Below, one piece after another: positions 36,901 through 44,852 of a stretch of DNA of 64,000 bases. The notes under the pieces were generated by a model. That model was not told the origin of the DNA. It saw nothing but the letters and a program-made list of their open reading frames with translations, and searched no databases. Within the stretch, counting starts at the first letter, position 1; the number at the start of each line of letters is the position of its first letter. The stretch is from UBA4246 sp045113695 (GTDB lineage: Bacteria > Bacillota > Clostridia > Christensenellales > Aristaeellaceae), in contig JBGUJG010000102.1 in the NCBI GenBank assembly GCA_045113695.1, forward strand, positions 1 to 64,000, read 5' to 3'. The position numbers and the translations under genes are program-made.

Positions 36901-39210
36901 CCCATCCGGACGTGAGCCAATAGATTTGCTCATTACATTCCATGACAATATATGATCATCTGCCAAAGTGCATAGTAGGGTCCACAAGAATAATGAATCA
37001 TCTACATTGCCTTTGACCTCAACAAATGTAAGATACTCAATAAGCCCATCTATAAACGACTCAGACTTTCTTCTGTTATATCCATTATCCTCCTTTTTAA
37101 TTATTTGAGGTTGGGTGCAAACACCAAGCGCGATCAGAAAGGAATTCAGTTGTTTCTCTTTTTCAGAGCCTACCATTGCCAAGTAATCGTTAAGCGCAAC
37201 AAATCGGACTGATTCTTTTGTATTAAAATACCGTATTAATGTGGGAGTAGGCATATACATGGAGCTTGCAGTTCCATGGTGTGTTGTCTGGTCATTCATG
37301 TCACGGTAGCGAAGAAACTCATACATTTTGATCAAATTGATAAAATCTTCAACTTCATCATTGGAGCACTTACAGAAATACTTGAAGAAAAGCATAAAGT
37401 GTGAATCAGAATCCACCTCAATGCCTTGCCTATACATAGGGAGTATAATGTTATATATCTGATCCTTGAGTGAAGGTTGCTTAATTCCAAGCTGCTCAAT
37501 AAACTTGAGGGTATCAGGATTATCAAGCAATTTGGGATGTACAACTCTATAGCCAGATACATCTTTTACCGGCAAAAAAAGAATCGAGTGGTGTGCTTTA
37601 TCGAATGCAGCAGTGGCCTTGCCATCCTGATCCAAAAAGATAGGTTTATCGTCAGCTATCTCTGTTCTGTGCTTAGTTTCAGAGAGCCACTTGTAAAAAC
37701 GGTGAAGCCAATCAAATGTCTGGGTTTCAATAAAACTCGCAGTTATCCCTTTGATATATTCGAGGCTGGATCTTGACCCAAAACGATTGTAATAAAACTC
37801 TCTGGAACGACCACTAAGAATTATGTCCTCGTTTATACTTGTTTTTACCAAGCCGTCAATATAACTAAATAGTGCCCTGTTATTTCTTTGAACTTCATCA
37901 CGAGCTAAAGATGTAAAAACCCATTTTGCTTTTTGATTTTCAGCAATCAACCCCAACTGCTCATTACTGAATAGCTGCGGAAGCTGTGAGACAGAAGCCC
38001 AATATGCGTTAGCACCGCTGACATAACCATCTGAAGATGGTAATAATCTTTCGCTTGCAAGTTTCTTTCTTATTGCCTCATAAAAAGGGAGAAAAGATAC
38101 TTTTCTCTTGTTGGCGGGATCACTAAACTGATCTGGATTAACGGGTATAATGCTGATGATATTATCGTCGATCAGCATGGTATTATGTTTTTCCCCAATT
38201 TCTCTCAAGTATACTAATGCATCTGCGGACAAGTCTGCCAGTTTTAGCAGCATGGTGTCGTTATGAGGAACACCAGCGCGTATACCTTCACGGCTGTCTG
38301 TCAGGAGAAATGGCGCATGAATTATAAAATTGAGCCCCGTCACTTCTTTTGTAGGAAAGAAGCAGAATGCTGGTTCATTAATTGAACGAAGATGCCCATC
38401 TTGATCTATAAAGAAACCTACAGAATATCTGCGGTTGAACTCATCGGTTCGCGAGAAAAGCCATAAATCTTCATCAGTAAACACATCACCATTGTTCTGA
38501 GTCAGGCAAATGTGTTCAGAAACGGTGTTGCCAAACATTAGAGTTTCTTTAATGCTTTTGCCGTATAATCCAATTATGTCATCGAATTCAAACTCAATCT
38601 CCCTAATACTCGATAGGAAGAGAAGCGGAAAAGACAGATTAAGGAGCTTGTCGGAAATATCATTATACGCCTCATGTGCATCTCGATCCGGATGGTCAAA
38701 TGGAAATACGAAAAGCGTCTCTTCCGGTCGACGACCAGGGAAGTCTCCATCTAACATTATAGGCACAATGAAGCGATCAATTCTAAAATGGAACTTCGGA
38801 TCATAGATATGGGGAGTCGAAGTATACTGAAATACTGCTTTAAATCCCACGCCAAATTTTCCGATCGAAGCTTCTGTCTTATTTGAATTAGCTATTGATG
38901 TTATGGCATTAACATCACCCAGCATACCCGATTCAGAATCTCGATCCTCATCATTAGGATTAGACACTGAAAAATGCCGGCTACCATTGTGAGCAAAGAT
39001 TAGCCGAGTAGGTTCAAGGATAAAGCGGGCAGTCGTTGCCCTGGCATCATCAGCGTTTTGTAACAATTCATATATGAAATGTGCTTGATCGGAATACTTC
39101 TCAACAACACTGTTTTTAATACCACGCATTGATGGTTTTTCAAGCATATCCGCACTTTCAGACCTATCTTTAGACAGCATCTGAAAATACAGTTCTTCTT
39201 GGCTGTTCAT
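33934..39210 (-). CDS. Giant GHKL (sacsin/NOV-like) ATPase - SF1 helicase protein
   Basis: Seen: 1758 residues. Residues 45-130 hold a GHKL ATP-binding fold like sacsin/HSP90: ELLQNADDA (N-box), FAHNGSRHF (G1) and SIGKFGVGFKAVF (G2). A long middle part leads to a charged, low-complexity linker at about 890-1010. The C-terminal half is a UPF1-like SF1 helicase: Walker A GPPGTGKTT (about 1178), DEAS (about 1297), TTQYRS, VGTIHGFQGDECDI and SISRARDYLFIV. Start at 39210 follows GGAGGGAATATTG. It is clearly more AT-rich than neighbours, a sign of transfer. Known: sacsin-type ATPases fused to helicases or nucleases occur in prokaryotic defence-type loci, but I cannot name a proven system. Inference: nucleic-acid surveillance or defence. 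Confidence 0.85.
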   Translation of the reverse strand: MNSQEELYFQMLSKDRSESADMLEKPSMRGIKNSVVEKYSDQAHFIYELLQNADDARATTARFILEPTRLIFAHNGSRHFSVSNPNDEDRDSESGMLGDVNAITSIANSNKTEASIGKFGVGFKAVFQYTSTPHIYDPKFHFRIDRFIVPIMLDGDFPGRRPEETLFVFPFDHPDRDAHEAYNDISDKLLNLSFPLLFLSSIREIEFEFDDIIGLYGKSIKETLMFGNTVSEHICLTQNNGDVFTDEDLWLFSRTDEFNRRYSVGFFIDQDGHLRSINEPAFCFFPTKEVTGLNFIIHAPFLLTDSREGIRAGVPHNDTMLLKLADLSADALVYLREIGEKHNTMLIDDNIISIIPVNPDQFSDPANKRKVSFLPFYEAIRKKLASERLLPSSDGYVSGANAYWASVSQLPQLFSNEQLGLIAENQKAKWVFTSLARDEVQRNNRALFSYIDGLVKTSINEDIILSGRSREFYYNRFGSRSSLEYIKGITASFIETQTFDWLHRFYKWLSETKHRTEIADDKPIFLDQDGKATAAFDKAHHSILFLPVKDVSGYRVVHPKLLDNPDTLKFIEQLGIKQPSLKDQIYNIILPMYRQGIEVDSDSHFMLFFKYFCKCSNDEVEDFINLIKMYEFLRYRDMNDQTTHHGTASSMYMPTPTLIRYFNTKESVRFVALNDYLAMVGSEKEKQLNSFLIALGVCTQPQIIKKEDNGYNRRKSESFIDGLIEYLTFVEVKGNVDDSLFLWTLLCTLADDHILSWNVMSKSIGSRPDGRYKFRYDYEESETALALKTKKWIVDTEGAFSSPQNISINRMAPQYSLDSTGSEEIFQLLGMEYDTPVPEEEDNTDNLTDAQKEKIQFADRLREMGIDEDDLEEFLEFKRQKEAQKRAEELSKSQGANAGAHQQTTDGSSGHGNPDSDDEDYFVDQSDGDESSSSADKRRKLDKPTSRVVRDIVRRTRDKASSGTPQDQPLEELTDVDQDDLTPAPIDYSKRIEKAKQKSAAEIEKIAYFEELQTRAMESKKYSYGWFRALLELECINSGEANSNSKEVSISFARVEREPGTMRTLVLRHPDRYIPQFMEDLADIPLVLHMRDKTKTIAIEVANIKSYTLRVKMKNSADIDGIDLSSVTSATIDAKSPVFLLEELRKQFDALGNERGFSDDFDMQNNLCENIEFVFGPPGTGKTTHLARNVLIPMMQSSADCKVLVLTPTNKSADVLVRRIMEVSEDTSYNEWLVRFGATGDEEIEQSAVFRDKTFDIRKLRRNVTVTTIARFPYDFFMPQGSRVFLHGLNWDYIVIDEASMIPLANIVFPLYKKTPRKFIIAGDPFQIEPITSIDLWKNENIYTMVKLDSFTEPKTVPYQYQVELLTTQYRSIPDIGYIFSNFAYGGILQHYRKSDSQRPLNVGNDLGVETLNIIKFPVSKYESIYRCKRLQHSSSYQVYSALFTFEYVCYLSKAIAENNPDSMFKIGVIAPYRAQADMIDKLLASETLPKEVDVQVGTIHGFQGDECDIIFAVFNTPPTISASKDMFLNKRNIINVSISRARDYLFIVMPDDETENIANLRLVKRVEQLAHNTDAWNEFLSPDLEELMFDDSHYLENNAFSTSHQSVNVYGLPEKRYEIRTEDSAVDVQIHREAQRADPEKPDVFSQTSIIQSVGSESAKVNLVPAPLRELAFQIRVSGALAGTYQLVPYSGKLKDYTDARVQAMFIPQERAGREKLVPVAVDLDNRLIYVSMANYKFYEHAFHSGKATELRKTYFA

Positions 39211-39288
39211 CAATATTCCCTCCATCCCCAGGTGTCAATGTCACACGTAAGATGAAACCGCGCAATTGTAATAAATGTGTAATGCGCA

Positions 39289-42012
39289 TTACTTCATCCA
39301 CCACGACCTTACGTAATCGCTGATCTTCACATCCGCCTGTATGTATCGGATCAGTATCTCGGCGCATGCCCGGCTGTCGCTGTCAGCCTTATGGTGATCC
39401 AGCTCAATGCCATAATACGCACACATGTCGTTCAGCCGATGCCTCATGTTCGGAAGAACCGCTCTGCCGATCCTGACGGTGCATGCATACGGCGCTCGTT
39501 CTTTCCAGCCAATACCGTAGTCGAGCAGGCACCTCTTCAACACGCCAATGTCAAACGGCGCGTTGTGGGCAACGAGAATGCCGCTTGCCATCAAGAGCTT
39601 TATCCTTGGCCACAGATCGCGGAAGGTCGGCGCGCCCACAACCGTCTCCGCACTGATGCCCGTCAGTTCTGTGTTGAAGGCGTCAAAAGGCTCCTCCGGG
39701 TTGACGTAGCTGAAGAACTCCTCTGTTACCTTCCCGTCCTCAACAACCGCGATGCCGATAGCGCTCATCCGATCGTTCCTTGAGTTCGGAGTCTCCACAT
39801 CGAAGCATATGAAGCGACTTGCCTTCTCTGAGAACGGTGGCATGGCCATCGTTGAGCTTTTCGGCACCTTTCCGGCAAGCCTCTCCGCCAGCAGAGTGTT
39901 CCGCTTGTCAACCGTCACGTTCCTGACGCAATATCCGATAGCCTTTTTCTGCCCGACCAGCACCAGCGTTTTCTTTGCTCTGGTAACCCCGGTGTAGAGC
40001 AGGTTGCGCTGAAGCATGGCGAAGTGCGTCATCATGACGGGCATGACCACGATGGGATATTCAGCGCCCTGGGCTTTGTGGACCGTGGTAGCGTAGGCCA
40101 GCACGATCTCATCCAGCTCGGTGATGTCATACTCAACGTTCCGGTCATCAAACAGTATCGTGAGCGACCTGTCCTCAAGGCTGATGCTCTGCACCGTGCC
40201 GATATCGCCGTTGAAGACTTCCTTGTCGTAATTGTTCCTGACCTGCATCACCTTGTCGCCGGGACGGAAAGTATAGCCTCCGCGCTTTAGCTCGGGCGTT
40301 GTGTTTCCGTGGCTGTCAGTAACGGACGGATTAACTGCCGCCTGCAACACCTGATTCAGGTTCGCCGCGCCGACCACACCTCTCTGCATGGGCGTCAGCA
40401 CCTGTATGGCTTGCGGAGCAACTTTGTAGAATTTGGGCAGCCGATTCCGCACCAGATCAACGATGAGCGGAGCCGCTTGCTCAGGGTCTTCTGTCCCCTG
40501 AAAGAAGAAGTCCGTGCCCTGGCCATTGGAGAGATCAGGATATTCTCCATGGTTGATTCTGTGCGCGTTCGTGATTATCCTGCTGGACGCAGCCTGTCTG
40601 AATATCTTCGTCAAAGTCACGACCGGGAACACAGCGCTCTCGATCATATCCCGCAGGACGTTGCCCGCCCCAACGGAAGGCAGCTGATCCACATCACCCA
40701 CAAGAATGATTCTCATGGTATCCGGGACGGCGCGGAGGAGCGAGTACATGAGCATGACGTCCACCATGGAGCACTCGTCCACGATGAGTACGTCACCCTC
40801 CAGCGGATTATCCTCTTTCCGCTTATACCCTTCCGGGGGCTTGAACTCCAGGAGACGGTGGATAGTTTTCGCCTCCATGCCCGTCACCTCGGATAGCCGC
40901 TTCCCAGCCCTACCAGTCGGTGCGGCAAGCAGGATGCGCATACCCGCAAAAGCGCGGATGATGCCCATGGTTGTTGTGCTCTTGCCAGTACCGGGGCCGC
41001 CGGTGAGTATCATGACCTTGCTGGTTCTCGCTGTCTGGATGGCCTGAAGCTGCACCTCATCGTACTCGATGTCGGATGCAACCTCCAGCTGCTCATTGAC
41101 AGGCTTCTCCGGGGCGGCATCCTTGATCTTTCCCAGCCTGTTCTGCACACCGATCTCAGCAAAATAGAACGGCGGCAGATAGATCGCAAAGTCCTCCGAT
41201 TCCGGTATCTGCGTGACGATAACGTCCTCAGCCTGGATCATCTCATCCAAAGTGCCAGACAAACTACTGGCTTCTACCTCCAGCAGTTTCGCGCCTGTTT
41301 CGAGCAGCTGATCGCGGACGGCATAGCAATGGCCTTCCTCCGCCAGCTTGTTCAGCGTGTACATCAGGCCGCTGCGCATACGCACAAAAGCGTCCTTTGC
41401 AAAGCCCAGTTTGGTGGCGATGGTATCAGCCGTCTTAAAGCCGATACCCCAGATGTCGTCCGCCAGCTGGTACGGATTCTCCTTTACGACGTTGATGCTG
41501 TCAGCGCCGTACTGCTTGTATATCTTAGTAGCATGGGCTGTGCTGACATCATGCCCCTGCAGGAAGAGCATGATGTTCTTGATCTCTTTCTGCTCCACCC
41601 ATGATTTCTTGATTCGCTCTACGCGCACCTTGCCGATGCCAGGTACGCGGATCAGGTCATCGGGACTTTCCTCGATGACGGTCAGCGTCTCCGCGCCGAA
41701 CTCCTGCACGATACGCTTGGCGAACTTCGGCCCGATGCCCTTGACCAGTCCGGAGCCGAGGTACTTCTCTATGCCATACACGGTTGCGGGGAGTGTCTCC
41801 TCGAACGTCTCTATGGCGAACTGCCGACCGTACTTAGCGTCCAACTTCCATGTTCCCGTAAGCGTCAGTACTGAACCGACATGGACATCGGGCATCGCGC
41901 CGACCACCGTGATAAGATCGTTGTAGCCTTTGGCGGCGCACTTGATGACGGAATATCCGTTCTGCTCGTTCTGGTATGTGATCCGCTCGACCACGCAGCG
42001 CAGCCGTTCCAT
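39289..42012 (-). CDS. RecD2-type helicase fused to a DEDDh 3'-5' exonuclease
   Basis: Seen: 907 residues. An N-terminal OB-like region (1-70), helix-hairpin-helix segments (GLVKGIGPKFAKRIV, RVPGIGKVRVERI), then SF1B helicase motifs: TGGPGTGKSTTT (about 337), IVDECSMVD, VGDVDQLPSVGAGN, and YATTVHKAQGAEYPIV. From about 735 a complete DnaQ-type exonuclease follows: FICFDVETPN, LVAHNAPFDIG and HHKADSDSRACAE give the D-E-D-H-D residues. RecD2 proteins usually end after the helicase (about 720-850), so the exonuclease is an added module. It could unwind and trim DNA in repair, phage recombination or defence. A GAGG site lies nine bases before the ATG. Confidence 0.9.
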   Translation of the reverse strand: MERLRCVVERITYQNEQNGYSVIKCAAKGYNDLITVVGAMPDVHVGSVLTLTGTWKLDAKYGRQFAIETFEETLPATVYGIEKYLGSGLVKGIGPKFAKRIVQEFGAETLTVIEESPDDLIRVPGIGKVRVERIKKSWVEQKEIKNIMLFLQGHDVSTAHATKIYKQYGADSINVVKENPYQLADDIWGIGFKTADTIATKLGFAKDAFVRMRSGLMYTLNKLAEEGHCYAVRDQLLETGAKLLEVEASSLSGTLDEMIQAEDVIVTQIPESEDFAIYLPPFYFAEIGVQNRLGKIKDAAPEKPVNEQLEVASDIEYDEVQLQAIQTARTSKVMILTGGPGTGKSTTTMGIIRAFAGMRILLAAPTGRAGKRLSEVTGMEAKTIHRLLEFKPPEGYKRKEDNPLEGDVLIVDECSMVDVMLMYSLLRAVPDTMRIILVGDVDQLPSVGAGNVLRDMIESAVFPVVTLTKIFRQAASSRIITNAHRINHGEYPDLSNGQGTDFFFQGTEDPEQAAPLIVDLVRNRLPKFYKVAPQAIQVLTPMQRGVVGAANLNQVLQAAVNPSVTDSHGNTTPELKRGGYTFRPGDKVMQVRNNYDKEVFNGDIGTVQSISLEDRSLTILFDDRNVEYDITELDEIVLAYATTVHKAQGAEYPIVVMPVMMTHFAMLQRNLLYTGVTRAKKTLVLVGQKKAIGYCVRNVTVDKRNTLLAERLAGKVPKSSTMAMPPFSEKASRFICFDVETPNSRNDRMSAIGIAVVEDGKVTEEFFSYVNPEEPFDAFNTELTGISAETVVGAPTFRDLWPRIKLLMASGILVAHNAPFDIGVLKRCLLDYGIGWKERAPYACTVRIGRAVLPNMRHRLNDMCAYYGIELDHHKADSDSRACAEILIRYIQADVKISDYVRSWWMK

Positions 42013-42078
42013 ATTCCGTCACCTCGCTTTCAGGCGGTCAATTGCACTTAATCCAAAGGATCATTTAAACATGTCAAA

Positions 42079-42516
42079 TTATAGTTCCAGATCGAACGGT
42101 AGCACCTTGCGCATCCACTCCAAGGCCATTTCAATGGGGTCATTAGAATAGATACGATGTCTTATGCCATCTGACATTTTACCTTCTTCAGCGATGAGAA
42201 TATATCGTAATGCCGCCCAGTCATAGTAACCCGTTTCATATTGACTTAATTCCGCATCCGGCAAAGCTTCGAAATTATCGATGTCTGCCAAAGTCAGAAA
42301 ACTGTACAGTTCTTTCAACTCACTATCGCTTGCAGTATATTCTCGGGTGATTGTGCTGATTTGTTCTTCATCCGTATGATAATTACGGATCGTACCATCC
42401 TGAAGATTTAATGTTACGCTACATCTGTTTGCTATACCCTGTATGTCCGGAAAAGAGCAAACCCTCAGTTGCAACTGAAGAGGATGCACCTCCTGATCAA
42501 ATCCAATTCTGCTCAT
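42079..42516 (-). CDS. Hypothetical protein
   Basis: Seen: about 145 residues, acidic, soluble, no signal or membrane segment. The beta-rich first half (VHPLQLQLRVCSF, VTLNLQDGTIRNYHT) and helical second half (YYDWAALRYILIAEEGK, EMALEWMRKVLPF) look like a real folded protein. I recognise no family. The ATG at 42516 is preferred (GGTGG eight bases upstream); a GTG at 42528 is possible. It sits between the GNAT and RecD-exonuclease genes. Confidence 0.6.
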   Translation of the reverse strand: MSRIGFDQEVHPLQLQLRVCSFPDIQGIANRCSVTLNLQDGTIRNYHTDEEQISTITREYTASDSELKELYSFLTLADIDNFEALPDAELSQYETGYYDWAALRYILIAEEGKMSDGIRHRIYSNDPIEMALEWMRKVLPFDLEL

Positions 42517-42553
42517 AACATCTACCACCCACGCATCAGTTTTTTGAGGTGCT

Positions 42554-43153
42554 TTAAAAATCCAGTCCCATCAGGATGACATCGTTTTCCTTTTTGAAAC
42601 CAAATCGGTCATAGAATTCCGGCAAGAATCCTGCGCTGGCAGTAATCAGATGAACACCAACTATTCCCTGCTTTTTGAGGTCACGAAGCAATTCTCCCAT
42701 TAGCTGTTTCGCAATGCCAATCCCCTGAAAATCCGGTGCAACCGCAAGGTCATTGATTTCAAATGTGCGTCCATAATGAAACAGCATAGAAGTGCCGAGT
42801 ATGAAACCAGCCACCTGTCCGTCTTTCAAAAACTCAAGCCCATATGAAGTTCTGCATTCCAGAAGTTCCTTTATGTGAGTTTCAGCATCTTCCGGTTTCC
42901 ATGGGTCATTCCAGGGCTCTCCGGCAAAGGCTGCGGCATAGATTCGCCCATATTCTTTGAGGTGCTCCATGGTGCATTTGCGCACCATGACTCCTCCCTT
43001 CTTCTCGCAAGCAGTCTGGGGAGGATTACCTTCCTCCCTGTGGAAGGCAACGCACACTTCACATTTGCGATACCGAGGGCAGTTTACACTCCCGCCCCTT
43101 GGGCAAGGGCATTTTTCTGGATTATACAAGTATTCAGGCTTCGTATTGATCAT
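42554..43153 (-). CDS. GNAT acetyltransferase with Cys-rich N-terminus
   Basis: Seen: 199 residues. Residues 14-49 hold five to six cysteines (CPCPRGG, NCPRYRKCEVC, TAC), resembling a small metal-binding or treble-clef-like module. Then a GNAT domain: FEINDLAVAPDFQGIGIAKQLM (acetyl-CoA loop with the Q/R-x-x-G-x-G/A pattern) and LPEFYDRFGFKKEN at the end. Acetylates an unknown amine, protein or tRNA. GAGG precedes the start. Part of the prophage cargo block. Confidence 0.82.
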   Translation of the reverse strand: MINTKPEYLYNPEKCPCPRGGSVNCPRYRKCEVCVAFHREEGNPPQTACEKKGGVMVRKCTMEHLKEYGRIYAAAFAGEPWNDPWKPEDAETHIKELLECRTSYGLEFLKDGQVAGFILGTSMLFHYGRTFEINDLAVAPDFQGIGIAKQLMGELLRDLKKQGIVGVHLITASAGFLPEFYDRFGFKKENDVILMGLDF

Positions 43154-43186
43154 TGCCTAATCCTCACCTTCAGCGCACACTGCATA

Positions 43187-44665
43187 TCATAGCATATCCT
43201 TTATGATCTGAGCCGCAATGTTCTCACCTTCACGGTGATCGCTGGCGGACTTTGATAGTGTCGTATGATAGCGATTGTCCCCATAGTACGTCAAGCGATA
43301 ATGCTTGCCATCCTCCGTGATAACAAATCCCAGCCCTTCAAGGTAACTGCGAAGGGAGGCGTTCATCTTTGTATAGCCTTTCAGCTTCGCTTTTATCTCC
43401 CGGATTCTTGCCTCGCGGGAATGCTGGTGTCCATTGCTATGAATGATATCGCGCAGCACATCCGATTCCCGCGTCCTGGATTTATCGCCCAGCGCCTTAT
43501 CCAGGATTGACAGGATGATCTCCTTGATCTCCCCGGGAAAGAACTCGTCCTCGCCGCCAAGGTAGAGGATAGGCATCGATTCCTTTCCGCTCAGCTTGGC
43601 GCGCAGACCTGAATTCTCGGCGGTAAGCCGTTCGTTCTCATGCATCAGGCTCTCGATCTGACGCCGCATCTGGGCAATCTCCTGATCGGTCATATCGACC
43701 AGCTGGTGCGCTTCATCCTTCTCCTGCTCGGCCTCAGCCCGCGCGATTTCCGCAAGCTCCTGAGCGAACTCTGCGCTCTTCTTCGCCCGTTCCATGACGC
43801 GGATGTCCTCGCCACGGCTGCTCCATCGGTCACGCAGGAGGGCGACGTTCACGCCCTGCCAGGTGTACAGGGGCTTGACCATTTGCGCGTTGGCGTAGTC
43901 GATGACAGCGCGGACAACCCTTTCGAGCAACAGAAAGTCATAGCCCTGATACGCCCGATAGAAGAACCGCTTGTGTTCCATCGCCTGGTTGGGAAAGTAG
44001 ATGCCTACCGCGCCGTTGTACTCGTTCCGGTCATTGCACATGAACCGCAGATCGTTATTGGTAAACCGGGTCTCCTGGACAAGTACGTGAGCCACACCCT
44101 TCAGCCTGCTGGATAGCCATTTGACGTCAACAGGATCGGTGTGGCCGTAATTCTTGGATATATAGACTACCGGCAGTCGGTAGCGTTGGGTGCCGTTAAT
44201 GACCCCGGCCAGCAGGCTGAGGTTGTCTTCTTTAATGAAAACCGGGAACTTCGTGACTGGCAAATCGCCATCGTCTTTCAGGTATCCGGCTTTAGCGAGG
44301 ATGGTTATAAAATGGGGAGTGGAGAATTTGGAGTCAACGGTCAGCGCCTCTTCAAGGTAACTCCTGTGAAGTTGGATTGAGATTTTCATCTCATTGAAGT
44401 TCATGATGTAGTCGGTATCCCAGACCACGCCGTCAATCTCGGTTTTCTCATACCGTACTGCGATGATATTGCCGTTGCGGTACTCCTGGATTTCGAGCCA
44501 CATCTGCTCATCGCCATAACGGACGTTGCGCTCTCCGTGCCACTCGATGCCGGGGATGATGTTCTCCGTATGCGGACTGCCCTGATTCCACTCAAGAACC
44601 AGCTTTATAAAGGCGTCCTTCGTCAGCCCCTCATTGATATCCAACACAGTTGAAAAAAGCAGCAT
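43187..44665 (-). CDS. Cargo protein with coiled coil and C-terminal HicA-like segment
   Basis: Seen: 492 residues. An unrecognised N-terminal alpha/beta region (1-270), including KFPVFIKEDNLSLLAGVING and WLSSRLKGVAHVLVQETR, is followed by a strongly predicted coiled coil (about 295-375: repeated E/A/Q/R heptads up to MHENERLTAENSGL). The C-terminal 90 residues (LEGLGFVITEDGKHYRLTYYG, TLSKSASDHREGENIA) look like a compact nucleic-acid-binding segment of HicA type. The ATG at 44665 fits GGGAG; a strong promoter and an upstream terminator isolate it from the recombinases. It leads the cargo operon. I know no function; similar layouts occur in putative defence genes. Confidence 0.7.
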   Translation of the reverse strand: MLLFSTVLDINEGLTKDAFIKLVLEWNQGSPHTENIIPGIEWHGERNVRYGDEQMWLEIQEYRNGNIIAVRYEKTEIDGVVWDTDYIMNFNEMKISIQLHRSYLEEALTVDSKFSTPHFITILAKAGYLKDDGDLPVTKFPVFIKEDNLSLLAGVINGTQRYRLPVVYISKNYGHTDPVDVKWLSSRLKGVAHVLVQETRFTNNDLRFMCNDRNEYNGAVGIYFPNQAMEHKRFFYRAYQGYDFLLLERVVRAVIDYANAQMVKPLYTWQGVNVALLRDRWSSRGEDIRVMERAKKSAEFAQELAEIARAEAEQEKDEAHQLVDMTDQEIAQMRRQIESLMHENERLTAENSGLRAKLSGKESMPILYLGGEDEFFPGEIKEIILSILDKALGDKSRTRESDVLRDIIHSNGHQHSREARIREIKAKLKGYTKMNASLRSYLEGLGFVITEDGKHYRLTYYGDNRYHTTLSKSASDHREGENIAAQIIKDML

Positions 44666-44752
44666 TTGTCTTCTCCCTTGGCGCCTGTTTCCCTTACGGC
44701 ATTGATTGCCCTGACTTGATCTAACATGGATGTATATAATCATCCAGTTTTG

Positions 44753-44781
44753 ATTATAAAGCAAAAAGCCGTACTTAACAA
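44753..44781 (-). promoter_or_regulatory. Promoter of the prophage cargo block
   Basis: On the minus strand TATAAT (44753-44758), a 17-base spacer and TTGTTA (44776-44781), with a leader of about 85 bases to the ATG at 44665. It may drive the whole run 44665 to 32284. Confidence 0.65.
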
Positions 44782-44799
44782 GCGCAGAATCGTAAAAGT

Positions 44800-44838
44800 G
44801 AAAACAGGCGCTCTGAGGATCTTCTCCCCGAGCGCCTG
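44800..44838 (-). terminator. Intrinsic terminator after the recombinase genes
   Basis: A nine-base perfect stem (CAGGCGCTC with GAGCGCCTG) followed on the minus strand by TTTTCACTTTTA. It separates the recombinase operon from the cargo promoter just downstream. Confidence 0.8.
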
Positions 44839-44852
44839 ACGCCTGACAAGGC

